Of a stretch of DNA of 64,000 bases, positions 42,812 through 51,207 are shown one piece after another. Position 1 is the stretch's first letter. Each line of letters begins with the position of its first letter. Position numbers and translations under genes: made by a program. The stretch spans positions 1 to 64,000 of the forward strand of contig NZ_QEOP01000003.1 in NCBI RefSeq assembly GCF_003097495.1, written 5' to 3'. This DNA is from Amnibacterium flavum. Its GTDB lineage: Bacteria > Actinomycetota > Actinomycetes > Actinomycetales > Microbacteriaceae. The notes beneath the pieces are model-generated. The model had not been told where the DNA came from and searched no databases. It worked only from the letters and a program-made list of their open reading frames with translations.

Positions 42812-44236
42812 TCACGACAACGAACCCTCCGGGAGCGATGGGTCATCGACCTCCCTCGGTTTCGGGATGAAGGCGGCGATCCCGAGGCAGAGCATGGCGG
42901 CGAACAGTCCGAGCGTCAGTGCGAGCAGGAAGCCGTTTTCGCTGGGGCCCGTGACTCCGCCGACGGTGGCCGTCGACTGGGCAAGGACGGCACCGATCGC
43001 GGCCGCGGCGATGCTCGTGCCGAGCGAGCGCATGAGCGCATTGAGTCCGTTCGCCGCACCTGTCTCGCTTCTCGGTACCGCCTGCATGATCAGCGCGGGC
43101 ATGGCCGCGAAGCCGAGCCCGATGCCGATACCGAGGACGATGTTGACGCCGAGGACCTGCCAGAGCGAGTGGTGGAACAGCAGCACGGCGCCGTAACCCG
43201 TGGCGAGCACCGCTGCGCCGCCGACGAGCAGCGGTTTGGGCCCGTGGCGGCGCTCGAAGCGACCCGCGATCGGCGACATCGCCATCATGGCGAGCCCTGA
43301 TGGGGCGAGCACCAGCGAGGCCGCCACCAACGACAGCCCGAGGCCGATACCCGTCGCGGTGGGCAGTTGCAGCAGTTGCGGGAAGACGATGCTCGACGAG
43401 AACAGCGCGAAGCCCATCGCGACCGACGCGAGGTTCGTGAGGAGCACCGCCCCGCTCGCGCTCACCCGCAGATCGACGAGCGGATGCTCGATCCTCAGCT
43501 CGAACGCGCCCCACCCCAACAGGACGGCCGCGCCTCCGACCAGCAGCAGCAGCGTGCGCGGGTCGCCCCAACCCCACTCCTCGCCGCGCGAGATCGCGAC
43601 GAGCACGCCGACCAATCCGAGGGAGAGTCCGGCGATGCCGACCAGGTCCAGCCTCCCGGGCGTTCGCTGCGTGCTCGGGGGCACGAACACGAACCAGAGC
43701 GCGTAGGCGACGAGGGCAACACCGGCCGCCACCCAGAACAGCGCGTGCCAGTCCAGGTGTTCGGCGACGATCGCGCTGAGCGGCAGGCCGAGCGCGCCGC
43801 CCACGCCGAGGGTCGCGCTGACCAGCGCGATCGACGACCCGAGCCGTGCCGCAGGAACGCAATCGCGCAGGATCGAGATACCGAGGGGGATGACGCCGGT
43901 CGCCATCCCCTGCAACGCCCTCGCCACGATCATCGGCACGAGCGTCGACGACAGCGCCGCGAGCACCGCGCCGACGGCCTGAAGCAGCAGAAGCGCCATG
44001 GCAATGCGGCGTTTGCCGTACATGTCGCCGAGCCGACCCGCGATCGGCGTGCTGATCGCAGCGGCGACCAGCGTCGCGGTGATGACCCATGGCGTGTCAG
44101 CGCTGGAGGCGTCGAGCAGCTCGGGAAGCTCCGGCTGGATCGGGATGACGATCGTCTGCATGAACGACGCGCCCATGCCTGCGAAGGCGAGCACGCCGAT
44201 CATGATGTCGATGCGCTGCGGTGAATCAGCCTTCAC
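42812..44236 (-). CDS. MFS transporter, DHA2-like
   Basis: A 474-residue major facilitator protein with about 14 predicted helices, a count typical of drug:H+ antiporters of the DHA2 group. The loop 2-3 motif is GRLGDMYGKRR. Motif C lies in helix 5 (LGVGGALGLPLSA). The GTG at 44236 sits inside the alpha-glucosidase stop region (11-base overlap GTGAAGGCTGA), placing it last in the AraC/LDI-family operon. Substrate cannot be read from sequence; export of a hydrophobic product or toxin is a reasonable guess. Confidence 0.87.
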   Translation of the reverse strand: MKADSPQRIDIMIGVLAFAGMGASFMQTIVIPIQPELPELLDASSADTPWVITATLVAAAISTPIAGRLGDMYGKRRIAMALLLLQAVGAVLAALSSTLVPMIVARALQGMATGVIPLGISILRDCVPAARLGSSIALVSATLGVGGALGLPLSAIVAEHLDWHALFWVAAGVALVAYALWFVFVPPSTQRTPGRLDLVGIAGLSLGLVGVLVAISRGEEWGWGDPRTLLLLVGGAAVLLGWGAFELRIEHPLVDLRVSASGAVLLTNLASVAMGFALFSSSIVFPQLLQLPTATGIGLGLSLVAASLVLAPSGLAMMAMSPIAGRFERRHGPKPLLVGGAAVLATGYGAVLLFHHSLWQVLGVNIVLGIGIGLGFAAMPALIMQAVPRSETGAANGLNALMRSLGTSIAAAAIGAVLAQSTATVGGVTGPSENGFLLALTLGLFAAMLCLGIAAFIPKPREVDDPSLPEGSLS

Positions 44237-45914
44237 GCAGGCGGCACCACACCGTGGACTCCCCCGCGACGACACCCTGCTGGACGTCGGAACTCGCCAG
44301 CAGCACCTCTACGTCGCCGAGCACGTACCCGTCGGCGCCGAAGTTGGTCACGACCGTCCAGCCGTTGGGGCGCACGAATCGCAGAACATCGAGTCTGCCC
44401 GTGTCGATCCACTCGAGCGACTCGCCGGTCTGCAGCTCATGACGCAACGCGAGCGCGCGGCGATAGAGCGCCAGGGTCGATTCCCGATCGCCCTCCTGCT
44501 CAGCCACCGACTGCTCGGCGAACCACTCGGGCTGAGACAGATGCGCTCCGTTCTCGCCGAACCCCAGTGAAGAACCCGACGACGTCCACGGCAATGGGAC
44601 ACGGCATCCGTCGCGACCCTTCTCGCGCTCCGGCTGGCGGAGGAACGCCGGATCCTGCCGCTCGGTGTCGTCGATCTCGGCCACTTCGTGGAGGCCGAGC
44701 TCCTCGCCCTGATAGAGGTACGCCGAACCCGGCAGCCCGAGGAGGAACAGCGACGCGGCCCGCGCGCGTCGCAGCCCTCGCGACCGGTCGAGCGGAGGCT
44801 CCGTCCCGCCGGACAGCAGCCAGTCGGCGCCCTGCTTGCGTGTCGCGCGGCCCTCGCTGTCTCGGTCGGGGATCGGCAGTCCGTAACGCGTCGGATGTCT
44901 GACGACATCGTGGTTGGACAGCACCCAGGTGGTCGACGACCCCGATGATGCCGCAAGGGTCAGGTTGTGCGCGACGATGCGACGGAACTGCTCGGCGTCG
45001 AAATCCGCCTCGAGCAGGTCGAAGTTGAACGACTGACCCAGCCCCCTCGCGCTGGCGTAGAGCGGCACGCGCGACGGGTGGACCCACGCCTCCGCCACCG
45101 CGGTCCGCGGAGGGTCGTACGAGTCGAAGACCTCTCGCCACTGCGCGTAGATCTCGTGCACGTCATCACGGTCGATCATGGGGTGGTTGCCGTCGTGCGG
45201 AAGAGCGTCGAGCTCCGCCTGCGAGAGCAGGGGCTCCGTCAGATCCTTCGTGAGGAAGTGCGCGACGTCCACGCGGAAGCCGTCCACACCACGATCGGAC
45301 CAGAAGCGCAACGTCCGGACGAAGTCGTCTCGCACCTCGGGGTTGGACCAATCGAGGTCGGGTTGCTCCACCGCGAAGTTGTGCAGGTACCACTGGCCGT
45401 CGGCGACACGCTCCCACGCCGGACCTCCGAAGAGCGAACGCCAATCGGTCGGCGGCTCGGCGCCGTCCGGCCCGGTGCCCTCGCGGAAGATGTAGCGGGC
45501 GCGTGCCGCCGAACCGCGGCCAGCGGCCAGCGCCTCCTGGAACCAGGCGTGCAGGTCGGACGTGTGGTTGGGCACGATATCGACCACCACCCGGATGCCG
45601 ACCGCATGGAGGGCGGCGAGCATCGCATCGAAGTCGTCGAGGGTGCCCAGCCGCGGGTCGACATCGCGGTAGTCGGCCACGTCGTACCCGCCGTCGGCGA
45701 GCGCCGACGGGTAGAACGGGCTCAACCAGACCGCGTCGATGCCCAGCTCCTGCAGGTACTGCACCCGGGAGGTGACGCCGGCGAGATCCCCGATCCCGTC
45801 GCCGTTCGCATCCGCGAAGCTGCGCGGGTAGATCTGATACACCGCAGCCTGCCGCCACCAGGCGGCGTCATCGACGACGGATGCGGGCGCGGGTGACGAG
45901 GGGGCCGAGGTCAC
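44226..45914 (-). CDS. GH13 alpha-glucosidase
   Basis: A 562-residue glycoside hydrolase of the oligo-1,6/alpha-glucosidase group. Conserved region I is VDIVPNHTS (111-119), the nucleophile is Asp216 in GFRVDVAH, the acid/base is Glu275 in VAEAWVH, and the stabiliser is Asp336 in LSNHDVVRH. No signal peptide, so it acts inside the cell on an imported glucoside. The GTG at 45914 overlaps the transporter stop as GTGA, suggesting that the two work together. Confidence 0.93.
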   Translation of the reverse strand: MTSAPSSPAPASVVDDAAWWRQAAVYQIYPRSFADANGDGIGDLAGVTSRVQYLQELGIDAVWLSPFYPSALADGGYDVADYRDVDPRLGTLDDFDAMLAALHAVGIRVVVDIVPNHTSDLHAWFQEALAAGRGSAARARYIFREGTGPDGAEPPTDWRSLFGGPAWERVADGQWYLHNFAVEQPDLDWSNPEVRDDFVRTLRFWSDRGVDGFRVDVAHFLTKDLTEPLLSQAELDALPHDGNHPMIDRDDVHEIYAQWREVFDSYDPPRTAVAEAWVHPSRVPLYASARGLGQSFNFDLLEADFDAEQFRRIVAHNLTLAASSGSSTTWVLSNHDVVRHPTRYGLPIPDRDSEGRATRKQGADWLLSGGTEPPLDRSRGLRRARAASLFLLGLPGSAYLYQGEELGLHEVAEIDDTERQDPAFLRQPEREKGRDGCRVPLPWTSSGSSLGFGENGAHLSQPEWFAEQSVAEQEGDRESTLALYRRALALRHELQTGESLEWIDTGRLDVLRFVRPNGWTVVTNFGADGYVLGDVEVLLASSDVQQGVVAGESTVWCRLREG

Positions 45915-47236
45915 TCGTCTCTCCCCTCCACCGACGGGATGGACGCGGTCGTGCGCGCGCGGCCCGGGAGCTGGACGTAGAACATAATCAGGATCGAGAC
46001 GACGTACGCCCCGACGACCGTCCATACGACGCCGTCGAATCCGAGGGCGGGGAGGATGATCGCGACGAGGGCCGGGCCGACGAGCGTCCCCACGCTGGTC
46101 GCGAGGTTGATCGTGCCGAGCGCCGACGGCTGGTCCTCCTTCGAGACCAGCGCCGGGACCAGCGCGGACAACGGGACGTAGGCGGAGACGCCGATGCCCC
46201 AGATCGCCATGACCACGCCGAGGACGGCGAGGTTGAATCCGATCCACTGCGGCACGAAGAACAGCAACGGGATCGCGATGGCGTTGATCGGAGCGGCGAT
46301 CCACTGGACGGTGTTCGCCCACCCGAGCTTGTCACTCAACCATCCCCAGACGAGGTTGGCGGGCACACCGGCGACGCCCACGATCGTGAACATCAGGACC
46401 GCCTCGCCGAGCGGGACACCGATCTCTGTGGTGAGGAACGGCACGTAGATCACGAAGACGGCGACAACGCCCATGATGTTGATGAGCTTGATGATCGCGC
46501 CCGCGCCGACCTTCGGCTGGCGCACCATGACCGTGACCGCGGCCCCCAGGCTACGGATGAGGCTGTCGGAGGTTGCGACGACGACCGATTCGGGCGGATC
46601 CTTCACGAGGAGGACGGCGATGAGCCCGCCGACGATCGCGATCGCCAGCCCCACCCAGAGCGTGTTGATCGGGCCGACGGTGGGAAGCAGCGCGGCGGCG
46701 AGCGCGCCGGCCACCACCTGGGTGCCGGCACTGAAGGCGAACCAGAACCACGCCTGGGTCCGGGCCTCGTAGCCCGCTTTGGCTCGCGCGTTCAGCCACG
46801 TCACGAAGGAGTAGGCGAAGAGCGGCGTCCCGAGGCCACGCAGGGCGAAGGTGATCAGGATCAGCCAGTATTGGTGAGTCGGCAGCACGAGGATGAACGC
46901 CAGATCAGCGGCGACCCAGCCGACCACTCCCATGATCATGACCCGCTTCGGGCGGAACACCGACACGAGCGGACCGACCGCGTACGCGCAGATCGCCCCG
47001 ATGAGCCCGGCAGCGGTGATGATCCAGGCGGCCTGGCTCAGCGGGACGCCGATGTCGGTGGAGAAGAAGCTCGAGATCCAGGAGACCTCGATCGCGTCGC
47101 CGACGACGAAGACGACCATGGCCAGGATGCCCCAGGACAGCCCCTTCGGGAGTCCGATCCGCTCTTTGAGGGATGCGCGGGCTGGCTCAGTGGCCGCGTC
47201 GGATGCGGGCTCGGGCGTGATGAGTGGCGTGCTCAA
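45911..47236 (-). CDS. MFS transporter of the polyol permease (RbtT/DalT/CsbX) type
   Basis: A 441-residue, 12-helix transporter. The N-terminal stretch LPKGLSWGILAMVVFVVGDAIEVSW resembles polyol permeases of the CsbX/DalT group, and loop 8-9 WGWLSDKLG is the usual MFS repeat. The start is a TTG at 47236 with AAGGAG nine bases upstream. No ATG or GTG lies at the right place. The coupled alpha-glucosidase suggests a glucosyl-polyol or similar glucoside as substrate. This is inference. Confidence 0.83.
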   Translation of the reverse strand: MSTPLITPEPASDAATEPARASLKERIGLPKGLSWGILAMVVFVVGDAIEVSWISSFFSTDIGVPLSQAAWIITAAGLIGAICAYAVGPLVSVFRPKRVMIMGVVGWVAADLAFILVLPTHQYWLILITFALRGLGTPLFAYSFVTWLNARAKAGYEARTQAWFWFAFSAGTQVVAGALAAALLPTVGPINTLWVGLAIAIVGGLIAVLLVKDPPESVVVATSDSLIRSLGAAVTVMVRQPKVGAGAIIKLINIMGVVAVFVIYVPFLTTEIGVPLGEAVLMFTIVGVAGVPANLVWGWLSDKLGWANTVQWIAAPINAIAIPLLFFVPQWIGFNLAVLGVVMAIWGIGVSAYVPLSALVPALVSKEDQPSALGTINLATSVGTLVGPALVAIILPALGFDGVVWTVVGAYVVSILIMFYVQLPGRARTTASIPSVEGRDE

Positions 47237-47283
47237 TTGACATTGCTCCTTTGCAAGGGTGGAGGGTGATGCGGAGGTGTGAT

Positions 47284-47742
47284 TCAGGAGATCGCTGAGG
47301 GCTGCAGCCGTATACGGCCGGCCCGACGGACCACAGTGGCGGCCGTCAGCACCTGAGCGACGGCGATCGTCGTGGCCGCCCAGAACAAGGCGACTGCCCA
47401 CCCGCTGTCGTGGCCGACATGCGAGACGGGCGCCAACGTCGTGGGGATCGCGTGGCCCGGATGGCCACCCCTCATGGGGCTGGCGGACGACATCAGGAGG
47501 GCGAGATGCACGGCGACCATCGCGCCGGAGAGCAGTCCGCAGACCGCCCAGGTCCGGATGGTCGGGCGGCGGGCGAGGTGGGGGGCGCAGGAGAGACAAC
47601 CGGCGACGGCGATGCCCATCAGAATGGCGAGCGCGACCGAGTCTCCACCATGCATCAGCAGCAGCGGCACGTGAAGGGCGGCGCAGGCCACCACGCCGAC
47701 TGCGGCGACTCTGCCCGCGCGGGGAGCCACGGTCGGCGTCAT
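47284..47742 (-). CDS. Four-helix membrane protein with a His/Met-rich loop
   Basis: A 152-residue membrane protein with hydrophobic helices at ~12-30, 35-52, 61-84 and 113-137. The loop between helices 3 and 4 contains Met and five His (SPMRGGHPGH, HVGHD), a composition often seen in copper-handling membrane proteins. Its ATG overlaps the SCO gene stop as ATGA. I do not recognise a named family. A metal-related role is a suggestion based on the loop and the neighbour. Confidence 0.75.
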   Translation of the reverse strand: MTPTVAPRAGRVAAVGVVACAALHVPLLLMHGGDSVALAILMGIAVAGCLSCAPHLARRPTIRTWAVCGLLSGAMVAVHLALLMSSASPMRGGHPGHAIPTTLAPVSHVGHDSGWAVALFWAATTIAVAQVLTAATVVRRAGRIRLQPSAIS

Positions 47743-48242
47743 TGCGCCGACTCGAGCCTGGCCCGCACCCGGTCTGCGATCGCCTCGGCGTCCGCGGTGT
47801 CGACGAAGTGATCCACGTAGTGGCCGTCCGGATCGACGAGGTACGTGATGGCGGAGTGCGGGACGGCGTACCCGTCCGGGTCGGCCGGATCCTGCCCCCG
47901 CTGGGAGAAGACCCGATACGCGGCCTTCGCCGCCGTGACCCGCTCATCACTGCCGGTCAGCCCCGTGAATCGCGGGAAGCGGTTCTCGAGGAAGATGCGC
48001 ATGACTTCCGGCGTATCCCGCTCGGGATCGACGGTGATGTACAGAGGCGCGATGCGGTCGCTGAGCTCGCCGAGACGCTCGAGCGAGTCCGTGAGCTTCG
48101 TCAGCGTCCGGGGGCAGACGGACCTGCAGTTGGTGAACCCGAAGTAGACGAGCATCCAGCGCCCGCGGTACGTCTGCTCGGTGACGTGCTGTCCGTGGTG
48201 ATCGACGAGGTCGAAGCGCCCGTCGATGGGCGAGTCAGCCAT
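47739..48242 (-). CDS. SCO1/SenC-family thioredoxin-fold protein
   Basis: A 167-residue protein with the SCO metal/redox motif CRSVCP (Cys39, Cys43), FGFTNC before it, ITVDPERDTP, and the third ligand His in VPHSAITYLVDPDG. Unlike most SCO proteins it has no N-terminal membrane helix or signal peptide, so it should be cytosolic. It overlaps the LDI-family gene by eight bases (ATGGCTGA) and is read with it. It may deliver copper, or keep the partner's cysteines reduced. Confidence 0.88.
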   Translation of the reverse strand: MADSPIDGRFDLVDHHGQHVTEQTYRGRWMLVYFGFTNCRSVCPRTLTKLTDSLERLGELSDRIAPLYITVDPERDTPEVMRIFLENRFPRFTGLTGSDERVTAAKAAYRVFSQRGQDPADPDGYAVPHSAITYLVDPDGHYVDHFVDTADAEAIADRVRARLESAQ

Positions 48243-49794
48243 GGTCGCCTCCGCGCTTGGTCAGGGTGAACGTCGTCGCCTCGGTGGGGCACTCCACGAC
48301 GAGGGTGTCGCCCGTGCCGGACGAGATGATCTCGCTCCCGCGGCGGAGCTCCCACTCGCCCTGACCCCCCAGTCGGCCGATCTCCACGGTCCCGGCATCC
48401 GCCGACCTGCCTCGCAAGGGCAGATCGGTGCGCCGACGCACTCGGAAGGTCAATCGGGCTGCGTCGCGGTCGAACACCGCCTGGCTCACATCGATGTCAT
48501 CCGCCACCCGCACCAGGGCCGGTGTCCGGTGGTGATCGGGGGCGAGGGGGCGGTTGTAGAGCCGCCACAGTCCGTCGGGGATGTTGAGGCGCGAGTAGCC
48601 GAGCATGACGTTGCCGCTCAGCGGGTCGACGAGCGTTGCGCGGCCGAGGTCGTCCGCTGCGGTGTCGTTCCGGCGATAGAACAGACCACCGTCGCGCCAT
48701 TCGCGACCGAGGTGACTGTCCGCGTAGGCGAGGAGACCGTCGACGGTGGCCTGGTCGCCGATCTCGCTCGCCCAGGGCGCCACCCACGCCATCGGACTCA
48801 TGAGCTGAGCTTCGATGGAGCCGCTCGGCTGGGTGACGAACAGTTCGCCGGGACCCGCCTGCTTGAGTTCGCCCTCCATGAACGCCGAGTAGCGGTCACG
48901 GACGAGAGCGGGGTCCCACATGTTGAGGAGCGTCCCGAGCCAGGCGTTGACCGTGATGTCGGAGGCGTGAATCGGATTCTTGAGGTCGTACTGCACGAAG
49001 CAGGTGAAATGGCCCGTCTCGTCGAGCTGCCCGAACTCCTCCCACGCGCGCTTGTAGCCCGCGGTGATCTCGTCGGCGCGCGCCCCACCGGTGATGAAGT
49101 CGTTGAGGCGGTAGCTCAGGATCGAGGGCTGGATGCAGATCTGGAAGATGCAGTTCGGCTGGCAGGCGATCCCGAGATAGCCGTTCTCGACGAGCTGCCA
49201 GTAGAGGTTCTCGTTCAGCGACTCCCGGTCGTAGGTGAATCGGTGAGACGAGCCGCCCCAGAAGGGCGATGCGGTATCGAGCACAATCGAGTCGGGCGCG
49301 TCGAAGCGCCGGTCGTCGAAGAGGTAGCGGTTCAGCGTGATCATGGTCTGCAGGTAGCCGCTGTACATGATGTTCTCCCGGGCGACCGGGTCCCATTCCG
49401 GGTCGCGCTGGATGTAGGAGTTCAGCGCCCCGCCGCCTCGGCTGACGTCTCGCCAGTAGCCCCACACCGTCGGTAGCAGCATCTTCTCGATGAGCCGGGT
49501 GAGCATGGGCTGGAACAGACCCGGCGCGGCGGGAAGACGGTGCAGATGGGTGAGCGCCAGCGCGAACGAGGCGTACGCCAGTTGGTACCGCACAGTCGCA
49601 CCGTCGTCTTGGAATGGCACCCGCTGCAGCATTCCGGACCAGTCGTTGTCCGGCAGGCGCGAGATGTTGTCGAAGTGGCGCAGGTGCCCGAGCTGGTCTT
49701 CACTCAGGATCTCGCCCGATTCGGCGGGGGTGGGCGCGACTCCCGGCTGAAACGGCGGCGCCGTGATCGTCTTAGGCAAATTCGAGCCTCTCAT
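48235..49794 (-). CDS. Linalool dehydratase/isomerase-family protein
   Basis: A 519-residue soluble protein. The segments VWGYWRDV, ENIMYSGYL (140-148), GIACQPNCIFQIC (208-220) and DPALVRDRY match, from memory, linalool dehydratase/isomerase of Castellaniella defragrans, an (alpha,alpha)6-barrel enzyme. The two cysteines corresponding to its catalytic pair are kept at the same nine-residue spacing (Cys211, Cys220), and an Asp at 42 aligns with its catalytic Asp. The catalytic His position in ENIMYxGH is Tyr147 here. Residues ~390-519 add a beta-rich domain. There is no signal peptide. The start is ATG at 49794. Substrate unknown. Confidence 0.78.
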   Translation of the reverse strand: MRGSNLPKTITAPPFQPGVAPTPAESGEILSEDQLGHLRHFDNISRLPDNDWSGMLQRVPFQDDGATVRYQLAYASFALALTHLHRLPAAPGLFQPMLTRLIEKMLLPTVWGYWRDVSRGGGALNSYIQRDPEWDPVARENIMYSGYLQTMITLNRYLFDDRRFDAPDSIVLDTASPFWGGSSHRFTYDRESLNENLYWQLVENGYLGIACQPNCIFQICIQPSILSYRLNDFITGGARADEITAGYKRAWEEFGQLDETGHFTCFVQYDLKNPIHASDITVNAWLGTLLNMWDPALVRDRYSAFMEGELKQAGPGELFVTQPSGSIEAQLMSPMAWVAPWASEIGDQATVDGLLAYADSHLGREWRDGGLFYRRNDTAADDLGRATLVDPLSGNVMLGYSRLNIPDGLWRLYNRPLAPDHHRTPALVRVADDIDVSQAVFDRDAARLTFRVRRRTDLPLRGRSADAGTVEIGRLGGQGEWELRRGSEIISSGTGDTLVVECPTEATTFTLTKRGGDHG

Positions 49795-49912
49795 CGTGAT
49801 TCGTCTGCGGTCAGGAGACGGAGGTTTTCGCGACTGTGTGAGACGGACACCCTTGTCGACTGACCCATTTCGCAAAGCTAAACCGACGGACCCGCCGGGT
49901 CGATGTGCTCGT

Positions 49913-49932
49913 CACTCAATAGATGCACTCAA
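49913..49932. promoter_or_regulatory. Direct repeat in the AraC/LDI-family spacer
   Basis: CACTCAA occurs at 49913-49919 and 49926-49932, a 13-base step on one face of the helix. The repeat lies between the divergent AraC regulator and the LDI-family gene. AraC-type proteins commonly bind direct repeats, although usually at about 21-base spacing, so the assignment is tentative. Confidence 0.35.
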
Positions 49933-50005
49933 CGATCACGGCTTACGACACAGGCGCTGGAATTGGGACAATCCTGGGGAAGCGGAGGTTCCGTAGGATG
50001 GACGG

Positions 50006-50950
50006 ATGCCACATCATCCCGGAGGTTCCGGCGACGCACCGACCGAACCGACCGCTCGGGGAAGCGCGGCGGTGGTGTTCGCCACCACTGTCCGGATGGG
50101 GCCCGATGAAGTGTTCCACGGCAAGTACGTGGAAAGCGTCTGCTTCGTGTGGACCGTTGACGGACTGGGAGTGATCGAATGCAATGGTCAGTCGATCGAG
50201 GCGAATGCGGACTCGCTCATCCGTCTCCCGTGGGGACACGAGGTGAAGTACCGAGCGCAGCGCTCCTCCCCTTTCCACTTCGGTGTGCTTCACGTCATCC
50301 CGTGGCTGAGCTTCGACGAGGACTTCACGCCGCGCGTCGCGGTCCATCCCGATGATCCGCTCATGGGGTCCGTGAACCGCCGGGCCGACGGGTCCGGCGA
50401 TGCGGTCACCGTGATATCGGGATCCTCACGGGCAGGTGCGCGGATCAGGATCCTGGCGGGATACGCGGTCGAGCGGTTCCTGACCGAGAGCACGGCGGAG
50501 GCGTCTCTGCGGTCACTCGGTGCCTTGGTCATGGACGAAAGCGCCATCTGGGACGGCAGCGACGAGGAGCGCGAGCCGGCCGCCCTCAACATGATGACGA
50601 GGTTCGTCGAAGACAACCTCCGATCACCGCTCACGGTGCCCGAGATCGCCGCGGCTGCGGGGGTCAGCACTCCGACTGCACAGCGGCTCTTCACCCGCTA
50701 TACGGGCATGTCAGTCGGCACGTGGCTTCGGAATCGCCGGATGAGGGAGGCCGCCAAGCTCCTTCGAAGCACCAGCTTGCACGTTCGCGAGGTGGCTGCT
50801 CACGTCGGAGTTCCAGACCCGTACTACTTCTCGCGCGCCTTCAGGACGACCTTCGGCGCTTCCCCGAGTCACTACGCATCACACGCCGCGCAGGTGGATG
50901 AGTCGGTTCGTGCGCGAGGCAACGGAAGGACGGATCGAGCGGCGGAATGA
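50006..50950 (+). CDS. AraC-family transcriptional regulator
   Basis: A 314-residue regulator with an N-terminal cupin-like sensor (~22-150: GLGVIECNGQSIEANADSLIRLPWGHEVKY) and a C-terminal double helix-turn-helix (~195-295: SPLTVPEIAAAAGVSTPTAQRLF, then VREVAAHVGVPDPYYFSRAFRTTFG). The ATG has AGGA upstream. It is divergent from, and probably controls, the LDI-family operon. Sugar- or small-molecule-responsive AraC proteins of this layout are common. Confidence 0.88.
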   Translation: MPHHPGGSGDAPTEPTARGSAAVVFATTVRMGPDEVFHGKYVESVCFVWTVDGLGVIECNGQSIEANADSLIRLPWGHEVKYRAQRSSPFHFGVLHVIPWLSFDEDFTPRVAVHPDDPLMGSVNRRADGSGDAVTVISGSSRAGARIRILAGYAVERFLTESTAEASLRSLGALVMDESAIWDGSDEEREPAALNMMTRFVEDNLRSPLTVPEIAAAAGVSTPTAQRLFTRYTGMSVGTWLRNRRMREAAKLLRSTSLHVREVAAHVGVPDPYYFSRAFRTTFGASPSHYASHAAQVDESVRARGNGRTDRAAE

Positions 50951-51048
50951 GAATGAAGCGACTTCGCGTTCGAGGTTCGAACCTGGACCGGCAACCGAGT
51001 CGGGCTGCGCCCTCACCAACTCCCTACAACGTCGCTCCGCGTCGCCTC

Positions 51049-51150
51049 ATCCGCGTCGACGGGCGGCACATCAAGGTGTCCGCCTGGTACGACGACGAAT
51101 GGGGTTTCTCCAACCGCGTGGTCGACACGCTGCAGCTGCTCGCCCGCTGG
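51049..51150 (+). pseudogene. C-terminal remnant of a glyceraldehyde-3-phosphate dehydrogenase gene
   Basis: The translation VDGRHIKVSAWYDDEWG then FSNRVVDTLQLLA is the conserved C-terminal segment of type I GAPDH (consensus KVxSWYDNEWGFSNRV). No upstream GAPDH sequence is present: the frame runs straight back into unrelated residues and the end of the AraC gene. About 30 of ~335 residues remain, without the NAD domain or catalytic cysteine. It is followed at once by a strong terminator shared with the RNase J gene. Confidence 0.82.
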
Positions 51151-51157
51151 AACGGAG

Positions 51158-51188
51158 GCGGCCGGCCCTCGCGAGGAGGGCCGGCCGC
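51158..51188. terminator. Terminator between the GAPDH remnant and RNase J
   Basis: GCGGCCGGCCCTC and GAGGGCCGGCCGC form a perfect 13-pair stem around GCGAG, 20 bases beyond the RNase J stop. It is positioned to serve both directions. Confidence 0.8.
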
Positions 51189-51207
51189 GCCGCGGTGGTG
51201 AGGGAGT

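Noticed and set aside
47187-47243. 18-codon ORF beginning MSIEH at the start of the polyol-permease-like gene, as a leader peptide
   Set aside because: Its ATG is only two bases from the ribosome site, which fits the TTG start of the transporter better; no regulatory codon pattern is visible.
45881-47269. 462-codon plus-strand frame full of Asp, Arg and His
   Set aside because: Antisense of the polyol-permease-like gene; hydrophobic codons read backwards give this acidic, basic mixture.
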